Assembly: GCA_024703855.1 (NCBI GenBank)
Contig: CP087965.1
Location: forward strand, 5,696,001-5,760,000
Direction: 5' to 3'
Source of the DNA: Polaromonas sp. P2-4
GTDB lineage: Bacteria; Pseudomonadota; Gammaproteobacteria; Burkholderiales; Burkholderiaceae_C
Length of the DNA: 64,000 nucleotides
Positions within the stretch are counted from its first letter, which is position 1; the number at the start of each line of letters is the position of its first letter. Under the pieces are notes generated by a model that saw nothing but the letters and a program-made list of their open reading frames with translations, was not told the origin of the DNA and did not search any database. The position numbers and the translations under genes are program-made. Shown in pieces: positions 18,957 to 29,618 of this stretch.

Positions 18957-20489
18957 TCATTGCTCTTGAGCCGTTGCAGGTGCAACGGCGCTGGCAGCGG
19001 TGACAGCCGCGTCATCGGTAAACCAATGAGCGCGCGCAGTCATGATCAGGGCTGTGGCCTCGTCCGCAGACTGGCCGGTGATATCGGTAAGTTCGTCCAC
19101 GGCCAAATCGGCCAGGTCGTCCCGGGTGTTGACGCCCGCCGCAATGAGCTTGGCCATCATCTCGGGTGTCAGGCCTTCAACGTCACGCAGGTTCTGCGAC
19201 ACGCCTTCGGCATTTTCTTCTTTGGCGATTTCCATCGTCAAGAGGGCATCTTTGGCGCGGGTACGCAGCTCATTGACGGTATCTTCATCAAACGACTCGA
19301 TCTCCAGCATTTCCTGCAGCGGCACATAAGCCACTTCTTCCAGGCTGGTAAAGCCTTCGGAGATCAGGATGTCGGCGATTTCTTCGTCCACATCAAGCTT
19401 TTCCATGAAGAGCTTGCGGCTGGTGTCGGTTTCGCTGGCCTGCTTCTGGGCAGACTCGTCAGCCGTCATGATGTTGATTTTCCATCCGGTCAGCTCGGCC
19501 GCAAGGCGAACGTTCTGACCACCCCGACCGATCGAAATGGCCAGGTTTTCTTCATCCACCACCACGTCCATGGCGTGACGTTCTTCGTCCACCACGATGG
19601 ATGACACATTGGCCGGAGCCAGCGCACCAATCACAAACTGGGCTGGGTCTTCGCTCCACAGCACGATGTCAACACGCTCGCCGGCGAGCTCGTTGGTCAC
19701 GCCGTTGACGCGGGTGCCGCGAACGCCGACACAGGTGCCAATCGGGTCCACACGTTTGTCATGCGACAGCACGGCGATTTTGGCGCGCGAACCGGGGTCA
19801 CGGGCGCAGGATTTGATCTCCAGCAGACCCTGCTCAATCTCTGGCACTTCCTGGCGGAACAGCTCGATCATGTACTCGGGCGCGGTACGCGACAGAATGA
19901 TGGGCGCACCACGCAGCGTGGTATCGACTTCCATGATCATGGCGCGGACGCGGTCGCCGGAACGCAGGTTTTCTTTCGGAATCATGTCGCCGCGGCGCAG
20001 ACGGCCTTCCACGCGACCGGATTCGACAATGATGTCGCCCTTGTCCATGCGTTTGACCGTACCGACAAAAATCTTGTCACCACGCGACATGAAGTCGTTG
20101 AGCAACATTTCACGCTCAGCGTCGTGGATTTTTTGCAGAATGACCTGCTTGGCGGCTTGCGCGCCAATGCGGCCAATCGGCATGCTTTCCACCGGCTTTT
20201 CGATGTAATCGCCTTCTTCGATGTCGGCGATTTCGTCACGGGCATCGCTCACCAGCTCTTCGGCTTCCGGGTTTTGCAAACCGGCTGCATCAGGCACCAC
20301 CAGCCAGCGGCGGAAGGTTTCGTAGTTACCGCTATCGCGATCAACCGCAACCCGGATGTCTACTTCGCCCGAATAAATCTTTTTAGTGGCTTGCATGAGC
20401 GCGAGTCTCGACGGCACTGAAAACCACGTCGCGCTCGACATTTTCTCTCATGAGATGGCATCAACCAACATCAACATTTCGCGATTCAT
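18957..20489 (-). CDS. nusA: Transcription termination/antitermination factor NusA
   Basis: About 510 residues. N-terminal RNA-polymerase-binding domain ([13 protein letters not shown]..., [11 protein letters not shown]), S1 domain ([20 protein letters not shown]), two KH domains ([57 protein letters not shown]) and two C-terminal acidic repeats. The start at 20489 is inferred: an indel near 20447 creates an in-frame TGA, and another near 20405 restores the frame before [18 protein letters not shown]. Both are probably errors, as the conserved residues on either side are intact. Lies between rimP and infB. Confidence 0.93.
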
Positions 20490-20529
20490 TTCACAAGCCT
20501 TTCTCTCTCTGATTTTCTAACTAATTTAT

Positions 20530-21158
20530 TTATTCGTCTGTCTGCGCATCTACAGCCGGGGCGTTCTGGGCCCCCTCTGCGCTCTTGGGCCTTCGCCCCT
20601 TGAAGTCAACCACCGGGGCCAGCCGCGCCTGGTGAATTTCATCCAGGGTAAAGCCCAGAGCCTGCAAGGGCGCAGGAACTCTTTTTTGCTGACTTTCTGG
20701 CCGGGTTTGACGGTGGGCTCATCGCTCCACACAATTTGCCAGGCGGCTACGCCGCCCTGAGGCTCGGCCCGCTCCAGCGTGCCGCGGAATTTCTTGCGGC
20801 TGGCCGCTACCGTGGAACCAGCACTGGCCGCCACGCCAATCGGGGCCTTGAGGGTGATGTCGACCAGCTCACCGGCAAAACGCTCAAAATCTTTTTCATT
20901 ACGCAAGGGCCTGTCGATGCCGGGCGAACTAACTTCCAGCCGCGCATATTCAGCGCCTTCGACCTCCAGCACAAACTGCAGCTGGCGCGTGACTTTTTCA
21001 CAGTCTTCCGCATTGATGAACTGCTCGACCCCGGGGACACTGGGTGGATAGGGCATGTCAATCGTGACACGCAGCAAACCACCGCCGGTTCGCTCGATTT
21101 CTACGAGCTCGTAGCCCAGCCCCGTCACAGTTTGATCAATCGTCTCTTGTAAAGCCAT
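20530..21158 (-). CDS. rimP: Ribosome maturation factor RimP
   Basis: About 209 residues. Needed for 30S subunit maturation. The N-terminal [34 protein letters not shown], the [16 protein letters not shown] segment and the [34 protein letters not shown] motif are typical. A T-run deletion at 20682-20687 breaks the frame; restored, the tail reads [30 protein letters not shown] with a Lys/Ala-rich end and a TAA at 20530. The N-domain has a short insertion with [13 protein letters not shown]. It is the first gene of the nusA operon; a terminator from the upstream ABC operon lies 65 bases before it. Confidence 0.92.
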
Positions 21159-21221
21159 TCAGTATTTTCGATCGGGGTTCTTCCCGGTCGATCTATTTTC
21201 CCAGTCTGTAAAAACAAACGC

Positions 21222-21256
21222 CCAAAAAAAATGGGCGGTGAAAACCCGCCCATTTG
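21222..21256 (-). terminator. Intrinsic terminator between the yej operon and rimP
   Basis: On the minus strand: AATGGGCGG, loop GTTTTCA, CCGCCCATT, then a run of T. A nine-base GC-rich stem plus U tract, placed after yejF and about 65 bases before the rimP start, so it should separate the two transcripts. Confidence 0.85.
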
Positions 21257-21318
21257 GTCGTGAAGTGCGTATTGTAACGCACCGTGCAGCCCCGTGCAAA
21301 CAATATCCGTGCCTGATT

Positions 21319-22938
21319 TTAAGTTTGCGCCACCAGGATTCGGGTGTACGGGTGCTGCGGTGCATCCAAGACCTCAAGGACGGTGCCCGATTCCACGACC
21401 TCACCGTCTTTCATCACCATCACGTCATGGGCCATGGCGCGAATCACGTCAACATCGTGGGTGATTAACAGGTAGCTCAAACCGCGTTCATATTGCAGTC
21501 GCTGCAACAATTCCAACACCTGTTTCTGAATGGTTACATCCAGCGCGCTTGTCGGCTCGTCGAGCACCAGCAGGCCGGGGTTGATGATCAGCGCGCGCAA
21601 TCGCCAGCCGCTGACGCTGCCCGCCGGAAAACTCATGGGGATAGCGCTGCAGCAAACCCGGAAACTGCGCCTGGCTCATACCCACATCGGCCAGGGATTG
21701 CAGCGCGCGCTTGTGCCTTTCCAGCGGGCTCAATGTGGGTTCATGCACCCACAAGCCCTCCTCCACAATCTCGGCGACCGTCATGCGCGGTGACAGTGAG
21801 GAAAACGGATCTTGAAACACCACTTGCACGGCGCGCCGAATGGCCTTGTTGCGGGCCGCCTGCCGGCTCCAAGGCTGGCCTGCAGCCTGCAGTTCCCCCG
21901 AAAAAGGCAACAAACCCAAACAGGCCAGCGCCAGGGTGGACTTGCCCTGAGCCCGACTCGCCAATCACGCCCAGCGTCTTGCCGGGTGGAATGGTGAAGC
22001 TGGCATCCTTGACGGCGACAAATTTACCGCTTTTGAACCAGCCCTTGAAGCCGGGAACCGGCACCGGGTAGGCCACCCGCACGTGGCGGGCCTGCATGAC
22101 CAGCGGCGCGTCCAGGGCCAGCGCCCGTGCATCACGTACGTTGCGAACAGGTTTGCTGTCGATGAGCTTGCGTGTGTAGGCGTGCTGTGGCTGGGCAAAC
22201 ACGTCGGCCACCGCACCCTGTTCCACGATGTGGCCGTTTTCCATGACGGCCACGCGGTCAGCAAAGCGGCGCACCAGGTTGAGGTCATGCGTGATCAAGA
22301 GCACGGCCATGCCGTTTTTCCGCTGCAAATCACTGAGCAGGTCCAGAATCTGGCCGCGCAGGGTGACGTCGAGCGCGGTGGTCGGCTCGTCAGCCAGCAG
22401 CAGTTTGGGCCGGCAAGCCAGCGCCATGGCAATCATGGCCCGCTGGCGCTGGCCGCCGGAGAGCTGGTGCGGAAACGAGCGGGGCTCGTCTTTCGGGCTC
22501 GGTAATGCCCGTATCCGCTAGCAATTTAATAGCTGCTTGCGCAGACTCAGCAGGGCCCAGGCCCTGTTTTAGCGTTACAACTTCGGCAATCTGCCGGCCC
22601 ACGCTGAACAGGGGATTCAGCGCCGTCATGGGCTCCTGAAAAATCATGGCAATGTCCCGGCCCCGAATGCCGCGCAGCGCATGTTCGGGCATGGACAACA
22701 GGTCCACATGCCCGTTTGACACGTCAGGTTTCGTCAACCGGGCTTTTCCGCTGATGCGCGCGTCCTGGACCAGCCGCAGCAAGCTCAGGGCGGTGACCGT
22801 TTTACCTGAACCGGACTCCCCCACCAGCGCCAGTTTTTCGCCGGGCGCGATGGAAAAATCGATGTCGTGGACGACTTTTTTACCCGCAAAGGAAATGCCC
22901 AGCTTCTCGACGCTCAACAAAGCGCCGGGGGCCGTCAT
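21319..22938 (-). CDS. yejF: Peptide ABC transporter, double-ATPase subunit (YejF-like)
   Basis: About 540 residues with two ABC ATPase halves in tandem, as in E. coli YejF. First half: GESGSGKTVTAL, FQEPMTALNPLFSVGRQI, LSGGQRQR, LLLADEPTTALDVT, ITHDLNLVRRFADRVAVM. Second half: GESGSGK, FQDPFSSLSPRMTVAEIV, FSGGQRQRLAIARA, LDEPTSALDVTIQKQVLELL. At least three indels: near 22485 (extra base), near 21948 (extra G before AAG of Walker A) and a GC loss at 21591-21598. It powers uptake of peptides (the E. coli system takes up microcin C). The start overlaps the yejE stop by four bases. A dispersed repeat A codes AESAQAAIKLLA near residue 135. Confidence 0.88.
22506..22568. repeat. Dispersed repeat family A, copy inside yejF
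   Basis: GCTAGCAATTTAATAGCTGC followed by TTGCGCAGACTCAGCAGGGC and CCAGGCCCTGTTTT. Read in the yejF frame on the other strand as GPAESAQAAIKLLA, in the same frame as the truB copy. Confidence 0.7.
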
Positions 22939-24089
22939 TGCTCAACCTTTCGAGGGTCGAGCGCATCGCGCAGCGCATCGCCCATAAAGGTCAGCAGCAG
23001 CAAGGTGACCACGAGCACCGCAAAGGTGGAAAGCGAAATCCACCAGGCATCGATATTGGCCTTGCCCTGGCTCAGCAATTCGCCCAACGAAGGGGTGCCA
23101 GGCGGCACGCCCAGGCCCAGAAAATCCAGCGAGGTCAGCGCCAGAATGGCGGCGCTCATGCGGAACGGCAAAAAGGTCACCACGGGCGTCATGCTGTTGG
23201 GCAAGATGTGGCGGCGGATGATCTGCCAGTTGGACTGGCCCAGGGCCCGGGCCGCGCGGACGTAGTCAAGTTGCCGGTTTCGCAAAAACTCGGCCCGCAC
23301 GTAGTCCGACAGGCCCATCCAGCCAAACAGGCTGAGCAGCACCAGCAGCAAGGCCAGGCTGGGTGCAAACACGGCGCTGAAGATGATCAGCAGGTACAGC
23401 TCGGGCATGGAGCCCCAGATTTCAATAAAGCGCTGGAAAGCCAGGTCGGTCTTGCCGCCAAAGTAGCCCTGCAAAGCCCCGGTCAGCACGCCCAGTACCA
23501 CCCCGCAAAACGTCAAGGCCAGCGCAAACAGCACGCTGACCCGAAAGCCGTAAATCAGCTGGGCCAGCAGGTCGCGGCCCCGGTCGTCGGTACCCAGCCA
23601 GTTGTCCGTCGTGGGGCGTGAAGGATTGGGTTCTTTGGCAAAGTAATTCAGCGTTTTCGGGCCATAGGGGTTGGGCGCAAAAATGGCCCAGTTGCTGCCT
23701 TGCTGGAGCTTGTCACGGATAAACGGGTCCAGGTAGTCGGTGACGGTTTCAAAGTCGCCGCCGAAGACTTTCTCGGGGTAGTCGCGCACCATGGGAAAGT
23801 AGTAACTATTTTCGTAGCGCACCAGCAAGGGCTTGTCGCTGGACAGCACTTCGGCAAACAGGCTGAGCACAACCAGGCTGCAAAAAATCACCAGGCTCCA
23901 GAAACCGAGCCGGTTGCGCTTGAATCGCAGCCAGGCGCGGCGTGACGGTGACAAACTGGCCCCTACGCTTGTCACTGCGTGTGCCTGCGGCGTTGCGCTG
24001 CCCCTTTCACCACTTATAGGGGCTAATTTTCCTGGGCGCGGCCCGTCGGAAAATTGCCTGGCTTTTGCGCTATCAGTCGAATTTGACAC
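22935..24089 (-). CDS. yejE: Peptide ABC transporter permease (YejE-like)
   Basis: About 384 residues with six membrane spans and the BPD-transport signature near [21 protein letters not shown]. The domain order (N-terminal [22 protein letters not shown], long periplasmic loop with [22 protein letters not shown], then [25 protein letters not shown]) matches YejE. The start is taken as GTG 24089, overlapping the end of yejB. The first 40 or so residues ([20 protein letters not shown] and following) are coded by dispersed repeat B, so the natural N-terminus before [17 protein letters not shown] may have been replaced or extended. No frameshift. Confidence 0.88.
   Translation of the reverse strand: MSNSTDSAKARQFSDGPRPGKLAPISGERGSATPQAHAVTSVGASLSPSRRAWLRFKRNRLGFWSLVIFCSLVVLSLFAEVLSSDKPLLVRYENSYYFPMVRDYPEKVFGGDFETVTDYLDPFIRDKLQQGSNWAIFAPNPYGPKTLNYFAKEPNPSRPTTDNWLGTDDRGRDLLAQLIYGFRVSVLFALALTFCGVVLGVLTGALQGYFGGKTDLAFQRFIEIWGSMPELYLLIIFSAVFAPSLALLLVLLSLFGWMGLSDYVRAEFLRNRQLDYVRAARALGQSNWQIIRRHILPNSMTPVVTFLPFRMSAAILALTSLDFLGLGVPPGTPSLGELLSQGKANIDAWWISLSTFAVLVVTLLLLTFMGDALRDALDPRKVEQ
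23950..24062. repeat. Dispersed repeat family B, copy at the 5' end of yejE
   Basis: GCCCCTACGCTTGTCACTGC, then GTTGCGCTGCCCCTTTCACC, then GGGGCTAATTTTCCTGGGCG and CGGCCCGTCGGAAAATTG. Same block order as the copy between guaB and guaA. Here it is read in frame as the N-terminal tail of yejE. Confidence 0.8.
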
Positions 24090-25102
24090 GAGGATCCACC
24101 CACACATAAGACAGGTCTGAAATCAGCTTGGTCACCAGGCCGATCAGCGTAAAAAGATAGAGAGTCCCAAGCACCACCGGGTAGTCACGCCGGATCACGC
24201 TTTCATAACTCAAAAGCCCCAGCCCATCGAGCGAAAACAGGGTTTCGATCAGCAGGGAGCCCGCAAAAAACGAGCCGATAAACGCCGCCGGAAAACCGGT
24301 GATGATGGGAATCAGCGCATTGCAGAAACACATGCATCCACAGTACCTGCCGCTCAGACAAACCCTTGGCGCGTGCCGTCACCACATACTGCTTGCGGAT
24401 TTCCTCCAGAAAAGCGTTTTTGGTCAGCATGGCCGTGACGGCAAAGCTGCCCAGCACCATGGCAGTCACTGGCAAGGCGATGTGCCAGAGGTAGTCCACC
24501 AGCTTGGCGCCCCAGCTCAGTTCGTCCCAATTGTTTGACGTGAGCCCGCGCAGCGGAAACCATTCGAGCTGGCCGCCAAATATGACAAGCAAGGCGACAC
24601 CGAGCACAAAACCCGGAATTGCGTAACCCACCAGTATCAGCAGCGTGGTCACCAGGTCAAAACGCGAGCCGGCGCGCACGGCCTTGGCCACGCCCAGCGG
24701 TACCGCCACGCCGTAGCTGATGAAAAACGTCCACAACCCCAGGCTGATGGACACCGGCATTTTTTCCTTGATGAGCTGCCAGACCTCCTTGTTTTGAAAA
24801 AAACTTTTCCCTAGGTCAAAGCGCGCAAACTGGACCAGCATTTGCCCAAAGCGCTCGTGGGCCGGTTTGTCAAAGCCATACAAGGCCTTGATCTGCTCAA
24901 TGCGCTTGGGGTCCACGCCCTGCGAGCCCCGGTAGCTCAAGCCGCCGCCTTCCGCGCCGGTGCCGCTGCCGGCTTTGGCCTCGGCCAGGTATTGCTCGAC
25001 TGGGCCGCCCGGCACGAACTGGATCACGCAAAAAGTAATTAGCAGCACGCCGAACAGCGTGGGGATCATCAGCAGCAGGCGTTTGAGGATGTAGGTGAAC
25101 AT
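24073..25102 (-). CDS. yejB: Peptide ABC transporter permease (YejB-like)
   Basis: About 342 residues. [40 protein letters not shown] is the classic first helix of Dpp/Yej permeases; the linker [28 protein letters not shown] and the EAA-like loop [32 protein letters not shown] are present. One extra base at 24324 (TTTC-T-GCAATG) shifts the frame within that loop; the ending [25 protein letters not shown]...VDPRVKFD is in the second frame. It is three bases after yejA and overlaps yejE. Confidence 0.9.
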
Positions 25103-25104
25103 GT

Positions 25105-26925
25105 TTATTTAGCCCACCAGGTGTCCATGGCCCAGGACTCGCCCTGGGAATATGGCGGCGTGACCGCAGGCCGCGCCAGGCGCTTGTCATTGAAGACCAT
25201 GCGGTGCGTGCCGGCCGTCCACTGCGGCACCAGGTAATGGCTGTGCGTGATGACACGGTCCAGCGCCCGGCAGGCCGGCAGCAACTCGGCTTTGGCTTTA
25301 GCGCCGGTCATGCGTGTGACCAGCGCATCGACCGCCGGGTTGGCCACACCGGCGTAGTTGCCCGAATCTTCCGTGACGGCGGCTTTGCTGCCGAACAGGT
25401 CGGCAAACTCCTGGCCGGGGTTGTGGGTGCCCTGAAAGGCGATGGAGGTGATGTCGAACTCAAACTTCCTGCAGCCGCTGTTGGTAGAGCGCAAAGTCCA
25501 CCGGCCGGAAGGTCAATTCGATGCCCAGCTTTTCCAGGTTGCGCGCCCAGGGCGAGACCACGCGCGCCGCCTTCGTTGCTGTCCAGATACTCGAGCACCA
25601 TCACCTCGCCTTGGGCGTTGCGCAGCTTGCCGTCCTGAATGGTCCATCCCGCGTCCTTGAGCAAGGCCTGCGCCTGGCGCAAATTGCCGCGCAGGGAATT
25701 CTGCCCATCGGTTCTGGGGGAAATGGCCATGGGGCCGAAAGCTGCGGCTGGAATGCTCTTGCGGTAAGGCTCCATCAAGGCCACTTCTTCCGGGCTGGGT
25801 AGCCCGCTGGCTGCGCAATCGGTGTTGCCAAACAGACCATTGACGCGCTGGTAGGCGTTGTAGAACATCTGGCGGTTCATCCACTCGTAGTCCAGCGCCA
25901 GGCCCAGCGCCTGCCGCACGCGGATGTCTTTGAGCTTGTCACGCCGAGTATTGAGCACATAGCTCTGAAAGCCCGATGGCAGGCGGTGCTTGAACTCGCC
26001 CTTGACCAGCTCACCCGCCGCAAAACGCTTGCCATTGACGCGGCGCGCCCAGTCGCCCGCTGAAAAAAGCGCATCAGGTCAAACTCACCGGCCTTGAGCG
26101 CTTCAAGCCGGGCCGTGTTGTCGCGGTAGATTTTGACGGTCATGCGGTCAAAGTTGGCGCTGCCATGACGCACATTCAGGTCTTTGGCCCAGTAATTGGC
26201 ATCACGCACGTAGGTGATGTCTTTGCCAAAACGCACAGGGCCTATCTTGTAAGGGCCGCTGCCAATGGGAATGTCCGTCACGATCTGGTCAAAGGGCTTG
26301 GGTTTACCGTTTTTTTCGTGCCCCCCTCCACACCCCATTGACGGCTGAAGACCGGCAATGCGCCGACTGTCAAAGGCAGCTCGCGGTTGGGCTTCTTGAA
26401 GCGAAAGCGCAGCGTACGTGGGTCCAGCACGTCCAGCCCGGCCACGTCTTCCAGCGCGGTTTTGTAGGCGGGCGAGGTGTAGGGCCCCATCAGCATGTCA
26501 TAGCTGTACTTCACATCGGCCGCCAGCACCGGCAGGCCGTCATGAAAGCGCGCTTCCTGGCGCAGATGAAAGGTGGCACTCAGCCCGTCCGGCGCCACCT
26601 CCACCTGGTCGGCCAGCAGCCCGTAGCCCGAGCCGGTTTCGTCCAGCGAGCCGATCAGCAGCGAATCAAACATCAGCCCCGCCAGGTAAGCCGGCGCATT
26701 GCCTTTGATGGTGAAGGGGTTGTATTTGTCGAAGGTTGAAACCCGCAGGTTGCTGACCAGCCGCAGCTCACCGCCTTTGGGGGCCTGCGCGTTAACGTAA
26801 TCAAAGTGCGTGAAACCGGCCGGGTATTTCAAGTCACCCCAGAGCGCATAGCCATGCGCTGCCCAGACGGGTGACGCCCCCAAAACCGCGACGCACAGCG
26901 CCAACCAGACCAGCATTCTTCGCAT
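25105..26925 (-). CDS. yejA: Peptide ABC transporter periplasmic binding protein (YejA-like)
   Basis: About 605 residues. Signal peptide (LVWLALCVAVLGASPVWAAHG) followed by the SBP_bac_5 fold: ALWGDLKYPAGFTHFDYVNAQAPKGGELRL, FDKYNPFTIKGNAPAYLAGLMFDSLL, VKYSYDMLMGPYTSPAYK, IPIGSGPYKI, and the C-terminal QGTHNPGQEFADLFGSKAA. Four indels break it: C run 26321-26326, T run near 26065, GC tract 25561-25567, and an extra base at 25470. All look like errors because conserved sequence continues on both sides. It is the first gene of the operon yejA-yejB-yejE-yejF. The start at 26925 keeps a normal signal peptide; ATG 26943 is also in frame. Confidence 0.88.
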
Positions 26926-27028
26926 GCGACAATTCTGCATCACTTCAGCCGGTAAAAATCCTGCGACCTAGGGCGCGCTACTTTTACCGGCCAACCTGCA
27001 CCCCACCTCGATATAACGGAGCACAAAT

Positions 27029-27825
27029 ATGGGTTTTCTCGCTGGCAAAAAACTGCTGATCACGGGCGTACTGTCCAACCGTTCCATTGCCTACGGCATT
27101 GCCAGGGCCTGCCACGCGCAAGGTGCCGAGTTGGCTTTCAGCTACGTGGGTGAGCGCTTCAAGGACCGCATCACCGAGTTTGCGGCCGACTTCGACTCCA
27201 GCCTGATTTTTGACTGCGATGTGGGCGACGATGCGCAAATCGAGAAGCTGTTTGCCGACCTGTCCCAAACCTGGCCGAAATTTGACGGCTTTGTGCACAG
27301 CATCGGCTACGCGCCGCGCGAGGCCATTGCCGGCGACTTTCTTGAGGGCCTCTCCCGCGAAGGCTTCAAGATCGCCCATGACATCAGCGCCTACAGCTTT
27401 CCGGCCATGGCCAAAGCCGCGCTGCCTTACCTGAACAAAAGTCTGCCCTGCTGACCCTGACCTACCTGGGTGCGATGCGCACCGTGCCCAACTACAACAC
27501 CATGGGCCTGGCCAAAGCCAGCCTGGAAGCCTCGGTGCGCTACCTGGCCGAATCGCTGGGCCCCAAAGGCATGCGCGTCAACGGCATCAGCGCCGGTCCG
27601 ATCAAGACCCTGGCCGCCAGCGGCATCAAGGGCTTCGGCAAGATTTTGAGCGTGGTCGCCGAAGCCTCGCCAATCCGCCGCAACGTGACGATTGACGACG
27701 TCGGCAACGTCGCCGCCTTCCTGCTGAGCGACCTGGCGGCCGGCGTGAGCGCCGAAATCACTTATGTGGACGGCGGCTTCAGCCACGTGGTGGGCGGCAT
27801 CGCCGAGCCGGCCAGCGGCGAGTGA
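27029..27825 (+). CDS. fabI: Enoyl-[acyl-carrier-protein] reductase (NADH)
   Basis: About 265 residues. Last step of fatty-acid elongation. [34 protein letters not shown] is the FabI NAD-binding region, [15 protein letters not shown] and the catalytic Tyr/Lys pair in [23 protein letters not shown] are present, as is [18 protein letters not shown] deletion in the A run at 27437-27440 truncates the first reading after LPYLNK; restored it gives [20 protein letters not shown]. Transcribed away from the yej operon. Classical FabI of the triclosan-sensitive type by motif, though sensitivity is not predicted here. Confidence 0.95.
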
Positions 27826-27856
27826 TTTTCGACACCCGAGGCAAGCCCGTCGGCCG

Positions 27857-29355
27857 ATGCTGAAGCGGGTCACGGTCACGCTGCTGATTGCAGGCGTCGT
27901 TCTGGCGACAGCAGGTGGGACATGTATCGGGTGGTGGCCTGGCCAATGCGCGTGGCTGGGTTCCTGGACGGCCCAATTCAGGAAAGATCCCGTCCTCACC
28001 GCACATTACAACTGGCCAGCAGGCATTTCCTTCAAAGCGCCCCTGGACCTGCCGCACATCAACAACTACCCCGCGTTTGCTCGCTTGGGTGCTCGCGGCA
28101 CCGTCATGTGGCAGGAGGACCGCCTGCATGTCACGCTCAGCGAGATCACCCATGCCCGCGAGCGTAATGTCTGGTTTGACTGCCGCGACATCCAGCAGGT
28201 GCGCGTTGGGCTTAGCCCGGATGGCCCCTATGCCGAGCGCCCGGTCGACAATCCAGCAGCACACTGGTCGGGGTGGCAAACCGTCAACTTGCAGCGCCCG
28301 CCGCAACAGCAGCTCATCGCGCGTAACACCTGGTCCTTTGTAGTCAACACCGATCCGGGTAAGCGGCCTTGGGCACAACGGCTCGCTATCGAGGCACGCT
28401 GCACCGTACGGGACGGTTCGCAATTTGGCATCGTCCGCTACAGCCCTGCGTGGTTTCTGGCCAGGGCAGCACATGCGCAGGCGCGGGCACCGGACCCGTG
28501 CATGCAGGCGATGGGACTGTACGACGCCATTTCCGCCAGTTGCGTCAATGCCGTCACCGCGCGGCTGAGCAGTCCCTGGGGGCGGCGGGAAGTCGCCACC
28601 TCACCTCTGGCTGAAGCCAGTTGGCTGGATCTCGCCATTGCCGAGCGCGTACCGCAAGCCCTGCGGCCGCTGGTTCGAGCGGGTGTCAACGTCAATGGCA
28701 CGAGCAGCGAGCAGCGAGAGACGGCGCTGATCTATGCCGCAGGCAATGGCGACGCCGACATGGTGCGAGAGCTGTTGATGCTGGGCGCGCGCAAGGACCA
28801 GGCCGATGCAAAGGGCTTCACGCCCTACAACGCGGCCGCTGTCGGCGGATTTGGCGACGTCGCGCTTGAGTTGGCGGAGCAGGGAGTGGCGCGCGACCTG
28901 AATACCGGCCCTGCCTACACCGCCTTGTCGCTGGCGGCTTACCACGGTGAAATTCAGGCGGTGCGCCGCCTGTTGGAGTCTGGTAGCGACCCGGATAAGC
29001 AGATCAATGGCTGGTACAACGCCTTGCACCACGCAGTGAAGAAAAACAACGTCGATCTGGCGCGTTTGCTCCTTGCCGGCGGCGCCGACCCCAACGTGCC
29101 GGTTGCAGCGCGCCGCGGCGAAACCCCTCTCATGATGGCCGCCGAGAACGGCAACATCGAGATGATGGCTCTTTTACGCATGATGGACCGCGGCTTGACG
29201 CCGTGGACAAGTTGGGCAAAAACGCCACTGACTATGCGGCGCTCTTCCGCCAAAGCCGGGCGTCGGACTACTTGTGTCGGGCTGGCCTTGAACCTGCACG
29301 ACTCGACCCTTCACCCCAAAACGGAGAAACCGTCAAGCATGCAAGTTGCGGCTGA
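27857..29355 (+). CDS. Membrane-anchored protein with C-terminal ankyrin repeats, unknown function
   Basis: About 500 residues. N-terminal membrane segment (residues about 4-22, VTVTLLIAGVVLATAGGTCI), then a 230-residue extracytoplasmic region I do not recognise, with DLPHINNYPAFARLGARGTVMWQEDRLHVTLSE and ECRDIQ-like strands and several Cys, then at least four ankyrin repeats from about residue 290 (ETALIYAAGNGDADMVRELLMLGA, FTPYNAAAVGGFGDVALELAEQGV, YTALSLAAYHGEIQAVRRLLESGS, YNALHHAVKKNNVDLARLLLAGGADPN). A base seems lost near 29195; the restored end is KLGKNATDYAALFRQSRASDYLCRAGLEPARLDPSPQNGE with a stop at 29353-29355. Thirty bases after fabI, same strand. Confidence 0.75.
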
Positions 29356-29387
29356 ACGCCGCAAGCCTGGGCTTGGCCGTCTGATCC

Positions 29388-29450
29388 GCTATAAAATTGA
29401 TAGCTGCTTGCGCCCGTGGCTATTGGGCTGGAAGCCAAAATGGCTTTGAT
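29388..29450. repeat. Dispersed repeat family A, intergenic copy
   Basis: GCTATAAAATTGATAGCTGC, TTGCGCCCGTGGCTATTGGG, CTGGAAGCCAAAATGGCTTT. Close to the consensus. It lies after the ankyrin gene; a second copy in opposite orientation follows 70 bases later. Confidence 0.8.
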
Positions 29451-29504
29451 GAACGGGCCTGCAGTGCTGTGGAGAAAAAAGTAAGTCGAAAATTTTAGTG
29501 AAAA

Positions 29505-29565
29505 ATTTCTCTAGCCCTTTACCCACGGGCGCAAGCAGCTATCAAAAAAATAGCGACTGGCCAGT
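29505..29565. repeat. Dispersed repeat family A, inverted intergenic copy
   Basis: On the minus strand GCTATTTTTTTGATAGCTGC, TTGCGCCCGTGGGTAAAGGG, CTAGAGAAATTTTTC. Together with the copy at 29388 it forms a facing pair in the convergent gap between the ankyrin gene and the GNAT gene. Confidence 0.78.
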
Positions 29566-29618
29566 TCAACCGGCCACCAAAGCAGTGGCGACCCGCCTTG
29601 CTCCCGGGTTTGAGCCCA

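Noticed and set aside
16013-19015. A longer IF-2 with 29 extra N-terminal residues
   Set aside because: The extra residues come from the nusA-infB gap; the conserved start is at 18928.
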